NCBI GenBank assembly: GCA_001749745.1 | Contig: JWTM01000475.1 | Span: 124,001-188,000, forward strand | Length of the DNA: 64,000 nucleotides | Reading direction: 5' to 3' | Source: Candidatus Marispirochaeta associata | Lineage (GTDB): Bacteria; Spirochaetota; Spirochaetia; JC444; Marispirochaetaceae | Shown here: positions 52,842-60,388 of the stretch, one piece after another | How the letters are laid out: the number at the start of each line of letters is the position of its first letter | How positions within the stretch are numbered: the first letter of the stretch is position 1 | Translations under genes and position numbers: made by a program | The notes under the pieces: model-generated | The model's input: only the letters and a program-made list of their open reading frames with translations | Told to the model about the DNA's origin: nothing | Databases searched by the model: none

Positions 52842-54090
52842 AGATCCGCTTGAGCTCTTCGGCCATGATCTCGATCCCCCGACGTACATCGTCCGCATCC
52901 TGGGCATAGCTGATGCGCAGGCACTGATCCCGGTGGGGCCAGGGTTGGTCGTTCCCGAAGAAGAAGTAGGAGCCGGGGATCACCAGCACATTGCGCTTTT
53001 TCAGCCGTTCATAGAGCTCGATGCTGCTGATGGGGAGATCCTTGAACCAGAGCCAGAGGAAGATCGCCCCCTCGGATTTATGGATCATATAGGGAAGTCC
53101 GGCGAAGAGCTCGTCCATCCACGCCATGGTGGTTTGGGCCTTCTCTTGATAGAAGGGTTTGATCACATCCCGGCTGAGGCTCAACAGGGAGCCGTCGGCG
53201 ATGATCGGGGCGGTCAGCACCTGCCCCAGGCTCGCGTTGGCCAGGCTGAAGACGGCGTTCACCGCCGAGAGATCCCGGATGATCTCCTTCGAGGCCACGA
53301 TGATGCCGGTCCGCACCGCCGGCAGCCCGATCTTGGAGAGGCTCATGCCGAGGATGATATGTTCATCCCACATCAGTTTCGCTTCATTGAAGATGATGCT
53401 CGGGAAGGGATTCCCGTAGGCGTTGTCCACCATCAGCGGAATGCCTCTGCTCTTTGCCAGCTGAGAGAGCTGCTCCAGCTCCCGATCGGTAATCACATTC
53501 CCCGTCGGATTGGTGGGCCGGGAGACGCAGATAGCGCCGATATCCTCGCCGACCTCGAGATGCTCCACATCCACGCGGTACTTGAAGCGCCGGTTCTCGA
53601 ACTCCTCGATGCGGGGCTTCCGGGCGACGAAGCTTCCCTCTTCGATACTCTGGTCGGCGTAGCCGATGTACTCTGGCAGAAGGGGAAAAAGGATCTTCTG
53701 TTTGCGTCCCGACACATCGGTCCCGGAGAAGAGATTCAGGAGCAGGAAGAAGGCGGTCTGACTGCCGTTGGTGACCGCGATATTCTCAGGTCCCACATCC
53801 CAGCCGTACTCCCGGCGCAGCATCTCGGCCAATGCGCACAGGAAACTCTCCTTGCCCCGGGGGGTATCGTAGTTGGCGACCATGCGCTCATACTCGCTCC
53901 CGTTCTCCAGGATGGTGCTCATCCTGTCGCGCCAGAGGCGGTTGACTTCAGGGATATGGGCCGGATTGCCGCCGCCGAGCATGTAGATCTTCTCGTCGGT
54001 CTGCATAGCCTGACCCAGATCCTCCATCAGGCTGAGTATCCCCGAGGGGGAGGTAAACTTGCTGCCGAAGCGTGACAAATTATACTTCAT
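52831..54090 (-). CDS. avtA: valine-pyruvate aminotransferase
   Basis: 419 residues closely matching the E. coli AvtA pattern: SGILSLMEDLGQAM, YMLGGGNPAHIPEVN, AVTNGSQTAFFLLLNLFSG, ICVSRPTNPTGNVITD, the PLP lysine in MSLSKIGLPAVRTGI, and EGAIFLWLWFKDLPI. It transfers amino groups among valine, alanine and their keto-acids. The gene ends 11 bases inside the downstream acetyltransferase. Upstream lies the left repeat of the 54-59 kb island. Confidence 0.94.
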   Translation of the reverse strand: MKYNLSRFGSKFTSPSGILSLMEDLGQAMQTDEKIYMLGGGNPAHIPEVNRLWRDRMSTILENGSEYERMVANYDTPRGKESFLCALAEMLRREYGWDVGPENIAVTNGSQTAFFLLLNLFSGTDVSGRKQKILFPLLPEYIGYADQSIEEGSFVARKPRIEEFENRRFKYRVDVEHLEVGEDIGAICVSRPTNPTGNVITDRELEQLSQLAKSRGIPLMVDNAYGNPFPSIIFNEAKLMWDEHIILGMSLSKIGLPAVRTGIIVASKEIIRDLSAVNAVFSLANASLGQVLTAPIIADGSLLSLSRDVIKPFYQEKAQTTMAWMDELFAGLPYMIHKSEGAIFLWLWFKDLPISSIELYERLKKRNVLVIPGSYFFFGNDQPWPHRDQCLRISYAQDADDVRRGIEIMAEELKRIYGI

Positions 54091-54397
54091 CTCTTTAAGC
54101 TCCCTTTAAGCGTGGGCATCTTAACACATGCTCATTTGTTTGAGTACCGTCTGCTTGACCGAGCAAGAAGATTTCCACTGCGGAACTACAAATACGGTAT
54201 CCATAGTATCATCTCGATTCTATCATCAAATCAGCTGCGGCAAACGGTATGAAATTTATTACTCTTTCAACCTGCCCCTTATCGATTTATGTCACGGCTC
54301 AATCAAACCACTTGCGTAGAAAACTCCGAGCCTAGTAAACCGGATTATTCGCGCCTTATGTGGTAGAGTTCAGCTTATACAAGTCGCAGGAGTAAAA
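54091..54397. other. intergenic region at the left edge of the island
   Basis: 307 bases between avtA and the DUF6717-like gene. It holds the left copy of the island direct repeat (54143-54162) and then A/T-rich sequence. A 63-codon open frame (54128-54319) has no ribosome-binding site and unremarkable sequence. No RNA gene or integrase remnant was recognised. Confidence 0.5.
54143..54162. repeat. left direct repeat flanking the island
   Basis: AGTACCGTCTGCTTGACCGA. The same sequence with one extra G occurs in the same orientation at 59201-59221. The two copies bound the A/T-richer block exactly. It includes TTGACC, which in the right copy is the chelatase -35 box, but here no -10 follows. 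Confidence 0.65.
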
Positions 54398-54838
54398 ATG
54401 AAACTATTGGACAGAATCCAATACCATTTTACCTTGAAAAAGCTAACGCCGGAAATGTTCGGCCGGAAGGCTATAACCGGCAATGCAATGAATATAATCA
54501 TGCCATTCAGAAGTAACGGCACCTGGGTATTCGATGATCATGCAAGAGGACTTACGGAAGAACCCTTTGTTTTGGGAATACCTGAGATGATCGATGAAAT
54601 GCTCAAGCTGCTCGATATTAAAGATGATATGGTAAAGTTCATCTTCTCCAAGAATGAGTTTCCTGAATATCATGCCTGCATCAAAAAAACAAAGAACTCT
54701 ATGGGTGGTGCATATTATAGAGTATATAATTCAAATATCGGGAAGATCGACCTTCCGGAGGGATGGTTGTGCCCTGCGACGCTGCTCTATTTCAAGAAGA
54801 TGCCCACCTTTATTTATGTAAGGATTGAGACTGTTTAG
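54398..54838 (+). CDS. small uncharacterised protein (resembles DUF6717)
   Basis: 146 residues, no signal peptide or membrane helix. The central pattern GTWVFDDHARGLTEEPFVLG followed by MIDEMLKLL resembles a family of small proteins I recall as DUF6717; the number should be verified. Function unknown. A good ribosome-binding site (CAGGAGTAAAA) precedes the ATG. Codon use is noticeably A/T-rich compared with the genes outside the island. It converges on the first Cys-phosphatase gene, leaving seven bases between the stops. Confidence 0.7.
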   Translation: MKLLDRIQYHFTLKKLTPEMFGRKAITGNAMNIIMPFRSNGTWVFDDHARGLTEEPFVLGIPEMIDEMLKLLDIKDDMVKFIFSKNEFPEYHACIKKTKNSMGGAYYRVYNSNIGKIDLPEGWLCPATLLYFKKMPTFIYVRIETV

Positions 54839-54845
54839 CGGGAGA

Positions 54846-55430
54846 TCATGGCAACGGCAATCTATCAATAAAATCTTCTTCCGTAACTTCCTTTTCTAAT
54901 CCCAACTCCTTTCGTATTCGTGCTAGTTTAATTCTATGTAGTTTCGCTCTGTAGATATCAAGATTCGATCCAAGAATCTCATCGAAGTATCGAACTGTTC
55001 TGGTATTCGGCATGGAATTTTTCCGTATTTTTATTAATTCCCTCGCCGCTGTCAATTCATCTCTATGAATGAGATAGAGCAATCCCAGCCCTATGGCGGT
55101 TGATCTCGATACTCCACGCCAACAATGAATAATGTAACCTGTTGCAGTTCCGAGTGATTTAGTAAAAAATTCAATGGCTTCTTCAATATGCTCTTTCTGA
55201 GGAATTATCCTGTAATCTTCAGCAATTGAGTTCGGAAAATTATCTTCAGTATCATGATCATAGAATTTCAGTTCCAGCACTTCGTCAAAGGAGGTATAAA
55301 AAATATCGGGGATTTTCTGTTCTTCGCTGTCCCCAGGACCGGGGTTTGTAATGGAGATAAGATGATTGTAATTCGGTTTATTCCGCCGGAGTAATCTTTC
55401 TAATTCCTTTTGACTATATATCTCTATCAT
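54846..55430 (-). CDS. Cys-dependent (dual-specificity/tyrosine-type) phosphatase, copy 1
   Basis: 194 residues. The Cys-phosphatase P-loop is HCWRGVSRS with nucleophile Cys103 and Arg109 (C-x5-R), followed by TAIGLGLLYLIHRDE. Candidate general acids are the Asp residues in YDHDTED (58-63). The overall size fits compact dual-specificity or protein-tyrosine phosphatase-like enzymes. The N-terminus MIEIYSQKELERLL and NHLISITNPG repeat in the paralogue at 58320, where Cys103/Arg109 fall at the same positions. Ribosome-binding site GGAAGG. The substrate could be phospho-Tyr/Ser proteins or an inositol phosphate; unknown. Confidence 0.8.
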   Translation of the reverse strand: MIEIYSQKELERLLRRNKPNYNHLISITNPGPGDSEEQKIPDIFYTSFDEVLELKFYDHDTEDNFPNSIAEDYRIIPQKEHIEEAIEFFTKSLGTATGYIIHCWRGVSRSTAIGLGLLYLIHRDELTAARELIKIRKNSMPNTRTVRYFDEILGSNLDIYRAKLHRIKLARIRKELGLEKEVTEEDFIDRLPLP

Positions 55431-55502
55431 CTAAATGCCTTCCATCTGGTGTAATCGGGAGGAATAGATTTCACCTACTCCACCAACTCAACCCCGTTCC
55501 TT

Positions 55503-55730
55503 TTAACTATCGAAAGGAATTGTTGAACGCCATGGTTGTTGATCTACCTCCGTCCTTGGAGTACAAGTCCATTTATAGCCGATTATGTTGAATTTACCAA
55601 ACTGAATTCTCCTATCGTAAACATTAGCAATATTCTTGTAATCCTTTCATTCATTCAAATCGTGATTTTCTGACACAAGAAAAATGTGTTTGCCGACTTG
55701 AGCAAGAATATAGTATTCATTCTCTTTCAT
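55503..55730 (-). pseudogene. 75-codon reading frame broken by one TGA, in the 55431-55839 gap
   Basis: From an ATG at 55730 the frame runs 27 codons (MKENEYYILAQVGKHIFLVS to Asn-Glu), meets TGA at 55647-55649, then continues 47 codons with protein-like composition (DYKNIANVYDRRIQFGKF, YKWTCTPRTEVDQQPW) to TAA at 55503. It looks like a small gene with one nonsense codon, but there is no strong ribosome-binding site and no homologue that I know. The rest of this 409-base gap shows nothing else recognisable. Confidence 0.35.
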
Positions 55731-55839
55731 GTGGAAGTTTCTGTTATTCAGAAGTCCCTACTGTAAGGAGCTCACTTTCTTCAATTGCTTGATTATAGTG
55801 TCGTTGTCGGGGATATAAAGTCCCCATCAGACAGCCTGC

Positions 55840-57402
55840 TCAATCCTCTTCTTCGGGGACCGCTTCCAGCTCTTCCAGGTCAACATTTGTGAAATCCGTC
55901 GTTCGGAGTTCCTCGAGAGGAATATCCTGCTCTGAAGCTTCAGGAATTTGTTCCAGGGGTTCCTGATATTTATGGCGCTGGTAGGCCATCAGTATGAAAT
56001 CGTCATTCTGAGGATCTTCCCTGAGATGGGTATAGACGGCATAGCGTGGATCGGATTTCCCGTCATCGGGAAGCCTATAGCGGTAGTAGGTTTGAAAAAC
56101 CGTGAAGATTTCCGAAAGAAAGCTCTCGATCTGCCGGTCGATCATGATGGTATCGTCCGGTCCTGCGGCAGGAGCAGGTATCAGCCGGAAGACCTTTTCG
56201 ACCGCCATGACTGCCAAAACGGCGTTCTCCGGGGTCGCCTCCAGCCGAGAGAAATCGAATATCAGGGGCTCTCTGATCAACTGGTCCAGACAGCGCTTCA
56301 GAGTGTAGATCCCCCCCGTCATGACCGCACGGATAATATCGCGGATCCTCCACGGACCGAACATCTCCATATTTGTTCCGTGGGAACTCAGCACGTCAAG
56401 AATCGGCGACCAGTCTCCACTATCCCGGCACTGCGCATACAGGGGCCAGTCGCCCCATAGGTCTTCGCGCTCTTCCAAGTCCTCGACAATCAGTTCCGTC
56501 GATAGCTCAGTCATCCTGAGAGGTTCTCCCGCACTGTTGCGGAACTGCCGCATCGACTCCTCACAGCCGTCGGCCATCAGGAAGAGGATGTCATTCTCCG
56601 CAAGCCTGTAATGGTATTCGTCGTATGGCGAGGTCCGGGATAAGCCAGACTCTTTGAATCGTGCGGCCTGCATCTGGATGAGCTGATTCTCGAAGATTCC
56701 GACTGCCGGGGACTCGTCCATCCTCAGCTCCTCAAGCTTGCCGGATTCGGTTTTCCACAATAGGGGTCTGTAAGCCCCGGCGTTACTGGCGATGATTTCT
56801 CCCGACTGATTATCTATATGCAGCAACTGCAGAGCCAAGAACCTTCCATGTTGGTGCAGGCAAAGCTCGGCATTGATCCGGAACAGCAGGTCTTCGAACT
56901 CCGCAGGCGCCTCCGGTTGCTCGTGGCGTCTTTCGCGCAGCGTCCGGAAATGGTCGCTGTAGAGCGTCTGGGTGATGATAGGCATAATCTCTGAGTTCCA
57001 GCCGAATCCCGGAACATCTCCGAGAGTCAGAACAACAGATTTATTGTCGATTTCCTGGAAATCGAAAAATGTGCTTCCTATTCGCTCCAGAGGTTCGTAC
57101 CGGCAGAAGAAGGAGTAATTCTCGTGCGAAAAGGTGATCGGAGCACGGCCAGGGGACGGCATACAGAAGGAATTTCCTTCCCGAATATCCGTGGGCAGAA
57201 AGGACTGCAGAAGCATCTCTCTGTTCCATCGCTCCAGTTGAAGTTGTTTTTCTCGCTGCATAAGCTCTGCGGACAGAGCCGAGAAAACCGTATCAAGAAT
57301 TTTCCTGACTCGTCGCGGCTGCTTCGAATAGCCGCTCAAGTCTCGCAGCCGGGTCAGCATGTCGGCATCGCTGCTGTAATCAAAGTACTCCGCCACGTTC
57401 AA
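55840..57402 (-). CDS. PP2C/SpoIIE-type protein phosphatase
   Basis: 520 residues, starting at TTG 57402 or GTG 57396 (GGAAG lies just ahead). An N-terminal helical region with a coiled coil (about 20-75) leads to a SpoIIE/RsbU-type PP2C domain (about 95-300). Its metal sites appear as LTLGDVPGFG, where relatives have Asp-x-Ser-Gly-His-Gly, and FLMADGCEES, matching the Thr-Asp-Gly-x-x-Glu motif. Asn-Ala-Gly in IIASNAGAYRPLLW matches the family's NAGH-like motif. The C-terminal ~220 residues, ending in a very acidic tail, are unfamiliar. Such phosphatases usually dephosphorylate STAS proteins. A receiver protein is encoded 46 bases upstream. Confidence 0.8.
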   Translation of the reverse strand: MNVAEYFDYSSDADMLTRLRDLSGYSKQPRRVRKILDTVFSALSAELMQREKQLQLERWNREMLLQSFLPTDIREGNSFCMPSPGRAPITFSHENYSFFCRYEPLERIGSTFFDFQEIDNKSVVLTLGDVPGFGWNSEIMPIITQTLYSDHFRTLRERRHEQPEAPAEFEDLLFRINAELCLHQHGRFLALQLLHIDNQSGEIIASNAGAYRPLLWKTESGKLEELRMDESPAVGIFENQLIQMQAARFKESGLSRTSPYDEYHYRLAENDILFLMADGCEESMRQFRNSAGEPLRMTELSTELIVEDLEEREDLWGDWPLYAQCRDSGDWSPILDVLSSHGTNMEMFGPWRIRDIIRAVMTGGIYTLKRCLDQLIREPLIFDFSRLEATPENAVLAVMAVEKVFRLIPAPAAGPDDTIMIDRQIESFLSEIFTVFQTYYRYRLPDDGKSDPRYAVYTHLREDPQNDDFILMAYQRHKYQEPLEQIPEASEQDIPLEELRTTDFTNVDLEELEAVPEEED

Positions 57403-57448
57403 CTTCCGACCTTTTCAGAGTCACAACCGCGTAGACGCCGTGACGTCA

Positions 57449-57853
57449 TCACGCTACCTCCTTCAGACGCCCGGTCACCTCTTCGAGGACCTTTCTCAGG
57501 TCGCTGTTCTCCAGGGTGCCCTTCAGCTTTCGGACCGAATAGACATCCTTATAGAGAAAGTAGCCGCCCTTGATCGCCGCCTGTGCGATCGCATCGCTCA
57601 TCTCTTTCTTCGAACTGAAACAGACGAGGATATAAGTCTGTATGTTCTCCAGGATATCCTTGCCGTAGAGCCTGTCCTTGCTGAGAAAGAAATCGAGAAA
57701 CAGTATATCGATTCGATTGATCTTCTGCCGTTGAAAGAGCTCGAAGGTATCGAAGTGGAAGGTATTATAGTTCGGCCACTCACCCTGTGGAAATTCATAT
57801 TCAATCTGCTTCAGAGCATGATCTTTATCATCCAGAATAACGATTGTTTTCAT
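57449..57853 (-). CDS. stand-alone receiver (CheY-like) protein
   Basis: 134 residues. The receiver pattern is present: Asp8/Asp9 (VILDDKDHA), phospho-acceptor Asp54 (DILFLDFFLSKD), Ser in ILVCFSSKKEM, and Lys near 101 in YFLYKDVYS. No output domain. It probably signals to the PP2C phosphatase downstream (46 bases), as receivers are often fused to or paired with PP2C phosphatases. AAGGT ribosome-binding site. No kinase is in the island. Confidence 0.75.
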   Translation of the reverse strand: MKTIVILDDKDHALKQIEYEFPQGEWPNYNTFHFDTFELFQRQKINRIDILFLDFFLSKDRLYGKDILENIQTYILVCFSSKKEMSDAIAQAAIKGGYFLYKDVYSVRKLKGTLENSDLRKVLEEVTGRLKEVA

Positions 57854-57936
57854 GCAGTTACCTTATGTCCCCAAGTATCAGGATAGTATGCACGCCCTAG
57901 GCCAGATTCAGTTTTAGTATTCCCCAGAGAACGTGT

Positions 57937-58323
57937 TTAGTTCACCATGATTCGTTTATCAGTCTTCTGCAAACCAATGTATAGCCTCTCCGGCCACTCT
58001 TTCATCATCTTGTGAAAACAGGAACTCATAAACACACGGGATTCAAATCCATTGAAGCCGGCCGCGAAATAAAAACACCCGGTTCCAAAGATATCCATGT
58101 ACTCTGTCTCCTTGGTCAGCTGCAGTTGAAAACCCTCATATCTATCTTCCGAGAACTGGAACAAATAGACCTGATGAACATCTCCGGGATCAGCATCGAG
58201 CTCTTTTAAGAGCCTCAAGATTACCGACTCCATTTTAGAAAGATCATAGATAGTATGATTCTCACCCTTGATTTGCCACATGGCTCTGCGAATGGACTTC
58301 TTTATGGTTACTTCGTACATCAT
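57937..58323 (-). CDS. unknown 128-residue protein of the phosphatase island
   Basis: 128 residues with two adjacent start codons (ATGATG, 58323 and 58320). The first overlaps the TGA of the upstream phosphatase gene by four bases, so it is co-translated with it. The sequence has mixed alpha/beta character, with no signal peptide, membrane helix or family that I recognise. Being locked between a Cys-phosphatase and a receiver/PP2C pair, it may be an adaptor or target of that module. Confidence 0.65.
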   Translation of the reverse strand: MMYEVTIKKSIRRAMWQIKGENHTIYDLSKMESVILRLLKELDADPGDVHQVYLFQFSEDRYEGFQLQLTKETEYMDIFGTGCFYFAAGFNGFESRVFMSSCFHKMMKEWPERLYIGLQKTDKRIMVN

Positions 58324-58904
58324 TCGATTACTTCCAATTCTTCCAGCAGGGCATCACCGTTTTCGATTTCATTCATGAACCATTCCTTCAATTCACGGTT
58401 TCGTATCTCCCGCAGTTGATTGTTCTTCGATGTAAGATCGCATCCGAGTACTGCGTCAAAAAAGGAAACAAGTCCGGGATGCGGGCCTGCCTCAGGACGG
58501 ATTCTCTTCAGCTCATCGACTGCTTTCTGCTCATCCTTATGCATCATATACAATATGCCGAGAGCGACGGCTGTCGAGCGGGAGACTCCTCTCCAGCAGT
58601 GAATGGCGTATCCGGTGGCATCTTTTCGTGTCTTGCGGAAGAATTTAATTACCTTCTTGACGTCTCTCTTAAGCGGAATGCGTTTGGGTCGCATAGGTCC
58701 AAGATGCTCCTTCTTAAGGACATCGAAAAACTCTAACCTGAGCCAGCCTCTGAAGAATGATTTGAATACAGCAGGCATGGTGGTATCCTCTTTGCCTCTG
58801 CCGATATTCCCGGGATTTCCGATAGAAATGAGATGAGAACAGTTAACGCCACTCTTCTGGACCGCGTCTACCAACTCTCTTTGACCATATACTTCGACAT
58901 TCAT
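58320..58904 (-). CDS. Cys-dependent (dual-specificity/tyrosine-type) phosphatase, copy 2
   Basis: 194 residues from the ATG at 58904. An upstream in-frame ATG at 58940 is possible, but with this start the catalytic Cys103 and Arg109 (HCWRGVSRSTA) fall at exactly the same positions as in copy 1. The N-terminus NVEVYGQREL aligns with IEIYSQKEL. A TATACT box six bases before the ATG again predicts a leaderless message. The two paralogues are clearly diverged, so this is not a recent duplication. The gene starts a four-gene minus-strand run: phosphatase, unknown, receiver, PP2C. Confidence 0.8.
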   Translation of the reverse strand: MNVEVYGQRELVDAVQKSGVNCSHLISIGNPGNIGRGKEDTTMPAVFKSFFRGWLRLEFFDVLKKEHLGPMRPKRIPLKRDVKKVIKFFRKTRKDATGYAIHCWRGVSRSTAVALGILYMMHKDEQKAVDELKRIRPEAGPHPGLVSFFDAVLGCDLTSKNNQLREIRNRELKEWFMNEIENGDALLEELEVIE

Positions 58905-58936
58905 GCTAACAGTATAGACCACCAACGGTGAAAATT

Positions 58937-59167
58937 TCATAATCGGAGATTTTCTCCTGATAGTATCTCGATATGCTGAATGCAGCAGCGGACATGGGAG
59001 CGATAGTTGTATCCTCCTCCAGGCATGGATAATACCGGACAGCTATACTTATCCGCGACCGACAGAGCCGTCTTTGTTAAGAGTGCGAACTCGACATCGT
59101 TCCAGTTGGTTATGTTCGCTCCGCAATCATCGACATGACTGTCATGACCGACTCTTTCACCATAGAC
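58937..59167 (-). pseudogene. C-terminal remnant of a histone-deacetylase/AcuC-family protein
   Basis: Frame 59167-58937 (minus) is open for 76 codons without a proper start and encodes GHDSHVDD followed about 35 residues later by PVLSMPGGGYNYRSHV. These are the two C-terminal hallmarks of HDAC/acetoin-utilisation deacetylases (Asp-x-His with Asp-Asp, and the Gly-Gly-Tyr loop). The catalytic N-terminal two-thirds are missing: a TAA precedes the frame and the island edge is 34 bases away. Its TGA overlaps the possible ATG of the phosphatase at 58940, a relic of operon coupling. Confidence 0.6.
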
Positions 59168-59200
59168 TTAAGGCCATGGTTTTATTCTAATCTCCCTATT

Positions 59201-59221
59201 AGTACCGGTCTGCTTGACCGA
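59201..59221. repeat. right direct repeat flanking the island
   Basis: Same as the left copy (54143-54162) apart from one inserted G; the identical core is TCTGCTTGACCGA. The copy contains the -35 box of the chelatase promoter, so this junction looks like the original site. A 5-base inverted repeat CGGTC/GACCG lies within it. Confidence 0.65.
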
Positions 59222-59242
59222 AAGCGCCTCCATGGCTACCTT
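59214..59242 (+). promoter_or_regulatory. leaderless promoter of the chelatase gene
   Basis: TTGACC at 59214-59219, a 17-base spacer and TACCTT at 59237-59242, six bases before the ATG at 59249. The start at 59135 lies upstream of this promoter and is therefore disfavoured. Confidence 0.5.
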
Positions 59243-59248
59243 CCTCTC

Positions 59249-60388
59249 ATGCACCTAGTATACCCCTTCTCCGCCTTGGTTGGGCAGGAAGAATTGAAAA
59301 CCGCCCTTATCCTCTCTACCGTAGATCCCTCCATCGGAGGCGTTTTAATCCAGGGAGAGAAGGGGACCGCCAAGACCACCGCCGTCCGCGGTCTGGCGGC
59401 CCTGCTCGAAAAGTACCGACCCGAAGGCCGGAGACGCAGCCTGGCCCTGAGCGGCGATATTGAGGAAGAGTTGAGCCTGCCGGACACCATGCTGACCGAG
59501 CTCCCCCTAAACGCCACCGAGGACCGCATAACCGGCTCGATTCATCTGGAGAGCATCCTGAAAGACGGCACCCGGCGTTTCGAACCGGGACTGCTGGCCC
59601 GGGCCCACGGCGGCTTCCTCTACGTGGACGAGGTGAATCTGCTGGAGAGCCACTTGGTGGATATCCTCCTCGATGCGGCCGCCACCGGAGTAAACCGGGT
59701 GGAACGGGAGGGGATCTCCCTTACCCATGCGGCGGAATTCATTCTGGTGGGGACCATGAATCCCGAGGAGGGGGAGATCCGGCCCCAGTTCCTGGACCGC
59801 TTCGGCTTCAGCCTGCTGGTCGACGGCCTGCCCCAGGCCCGGGACCGGGAGGAGATTATTCGGCGGCGCCTGGCCTTCGAAGCGGATTCCGCAGGCTTCC
59901 TGGAAGAGTGGAGTGAGGCGGAGGAGGAGATCGCGACCCAGATAGAGGCCGCCCGGAAGAGACTGCTCGCCATCCCCATAGACGCCGAGGCGGCCGCCCG
60001 GGCGGTCGAGCTCTGCAGTCGGGCCGCAGTCGCCGGACACCGGGCGGATATCACCATCATCAAGGGCGCCCGGGCCTTGGCCGCTCTGCTCGAGAGCGAA
60101 GGCATCCGGCCCGCACACATAGACGCGGTCGCCCGCTATGTGCTCCCCCACCGCATCCCCCGTTCCGGTCTTGAAGGGGCCAAGGAGATGGCCGACAAGA
60201 CCGAGGAGCTTATTCGCGGCGGCGGCTCATCCCGCGGAAAGGTCGGAGACGGCCTCTTCGTCCCCGGCGACGACGGATCCCTGGACGATCCCTACGACCA
60301 GACCGAGATTCCCGGCGGCGCCGCGGCGGGCAGTCTGGTATTCGAACACCTTAAAAAAAAACTGAATCCGACCGGCCCGATACCCTAG
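59249..60388 (+). CDS. Mg/Co-chelatase ChlI/BchI-like AAA+ subunit (zero-frame product of a fused I-D gene)
   Basis: 379 residues from the ATG at 59249. An AAA+ ATPase of the ChlI type: YPFSALVGQEELKTALIL at the start, Walker A GEKGTAKT (36-43), Walker B GFLYVDEVNLLE, FILVGTMNPEEGEIRPQFLDRFG (sensor 1/Arg finger), and AAVAGHRADITIIKGARALAAL at the lid. The frame ends at 60388 shortly after a run of nine A residues (60353-60361). A -1 shift there joins it to the ChlD-like frame. These ATPases power metal insertion into tetrapyrroles; without a large H/CobN subunit in view, cobalt or magnesium specificity cannot be decided. Confidence 0.85.
   Translation: MHLVYPFSALVGQEELKTALILSTVDPSIGGVLIQGEKGTAKTTAVRGLAALLEKYRPEGRRRSLALSGDIEEELSLPDTMLTELPLNATEDRITGSIHLESILKDGTRRFEPGLLARAHGGFLYVDEVNLLESHLVDILLDAAATGVNRVEREGISLTHAAEFILVGTMNPEEGEIRPQFLDRFGFSLLVDGLPQARDREEIIRRRLAFEADSAGFLEEWSEAEEEIATQIEAARKRLLAIPIDAEAAARAVELCSRAAVAGHRADITIIKGARALAALLESEGIRPAHIDAVARYVLPHRIPRSGLEGAKEMADKTEELIRGGGSSRGKVGDGLFVPGDDGSLDDPYDQTEIPGGAAAGSLVFEHLKKKLNPTGPIP
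60353..60361 (+). other. A9 slippery run joining the chelatase I and D frames
   Basis: Nine consecutive A residues lie at the end of the ChlI frame (codons Lys-Lys-Lys before Leu-Asn-Pro). A shift of -1 here continues without a stop into the ChlD frame. A small GC stem is possible just downstream (CGGCC at 60373-60377 with GGCCG at 60393-60397). Such a site fits programmed ribosomal frameshifting or transcriptional slippage, but also an assembly error. Confidence 0.6.

Noticed and set aside
54128..54319. 63-codon open frame at the left island edge
   Set aside because: No ribosome-binding site, overlaps the direct repeat, and has no protein-like pattern.
55647..55649. In-frame TGA as a selenocysteine codon
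   Set aside because: No SECIS-like hairpin was apparent right after it and the protein has no selenoprotein context. The same holds for the TGA at 29182-29184.
59135..59248. Upstream start for the chelatase ATPase
   Set aside because: It lies before the TTGACC/TACCTT promoter and across the island repeat. The added residues do not resemble ChlI proteins.
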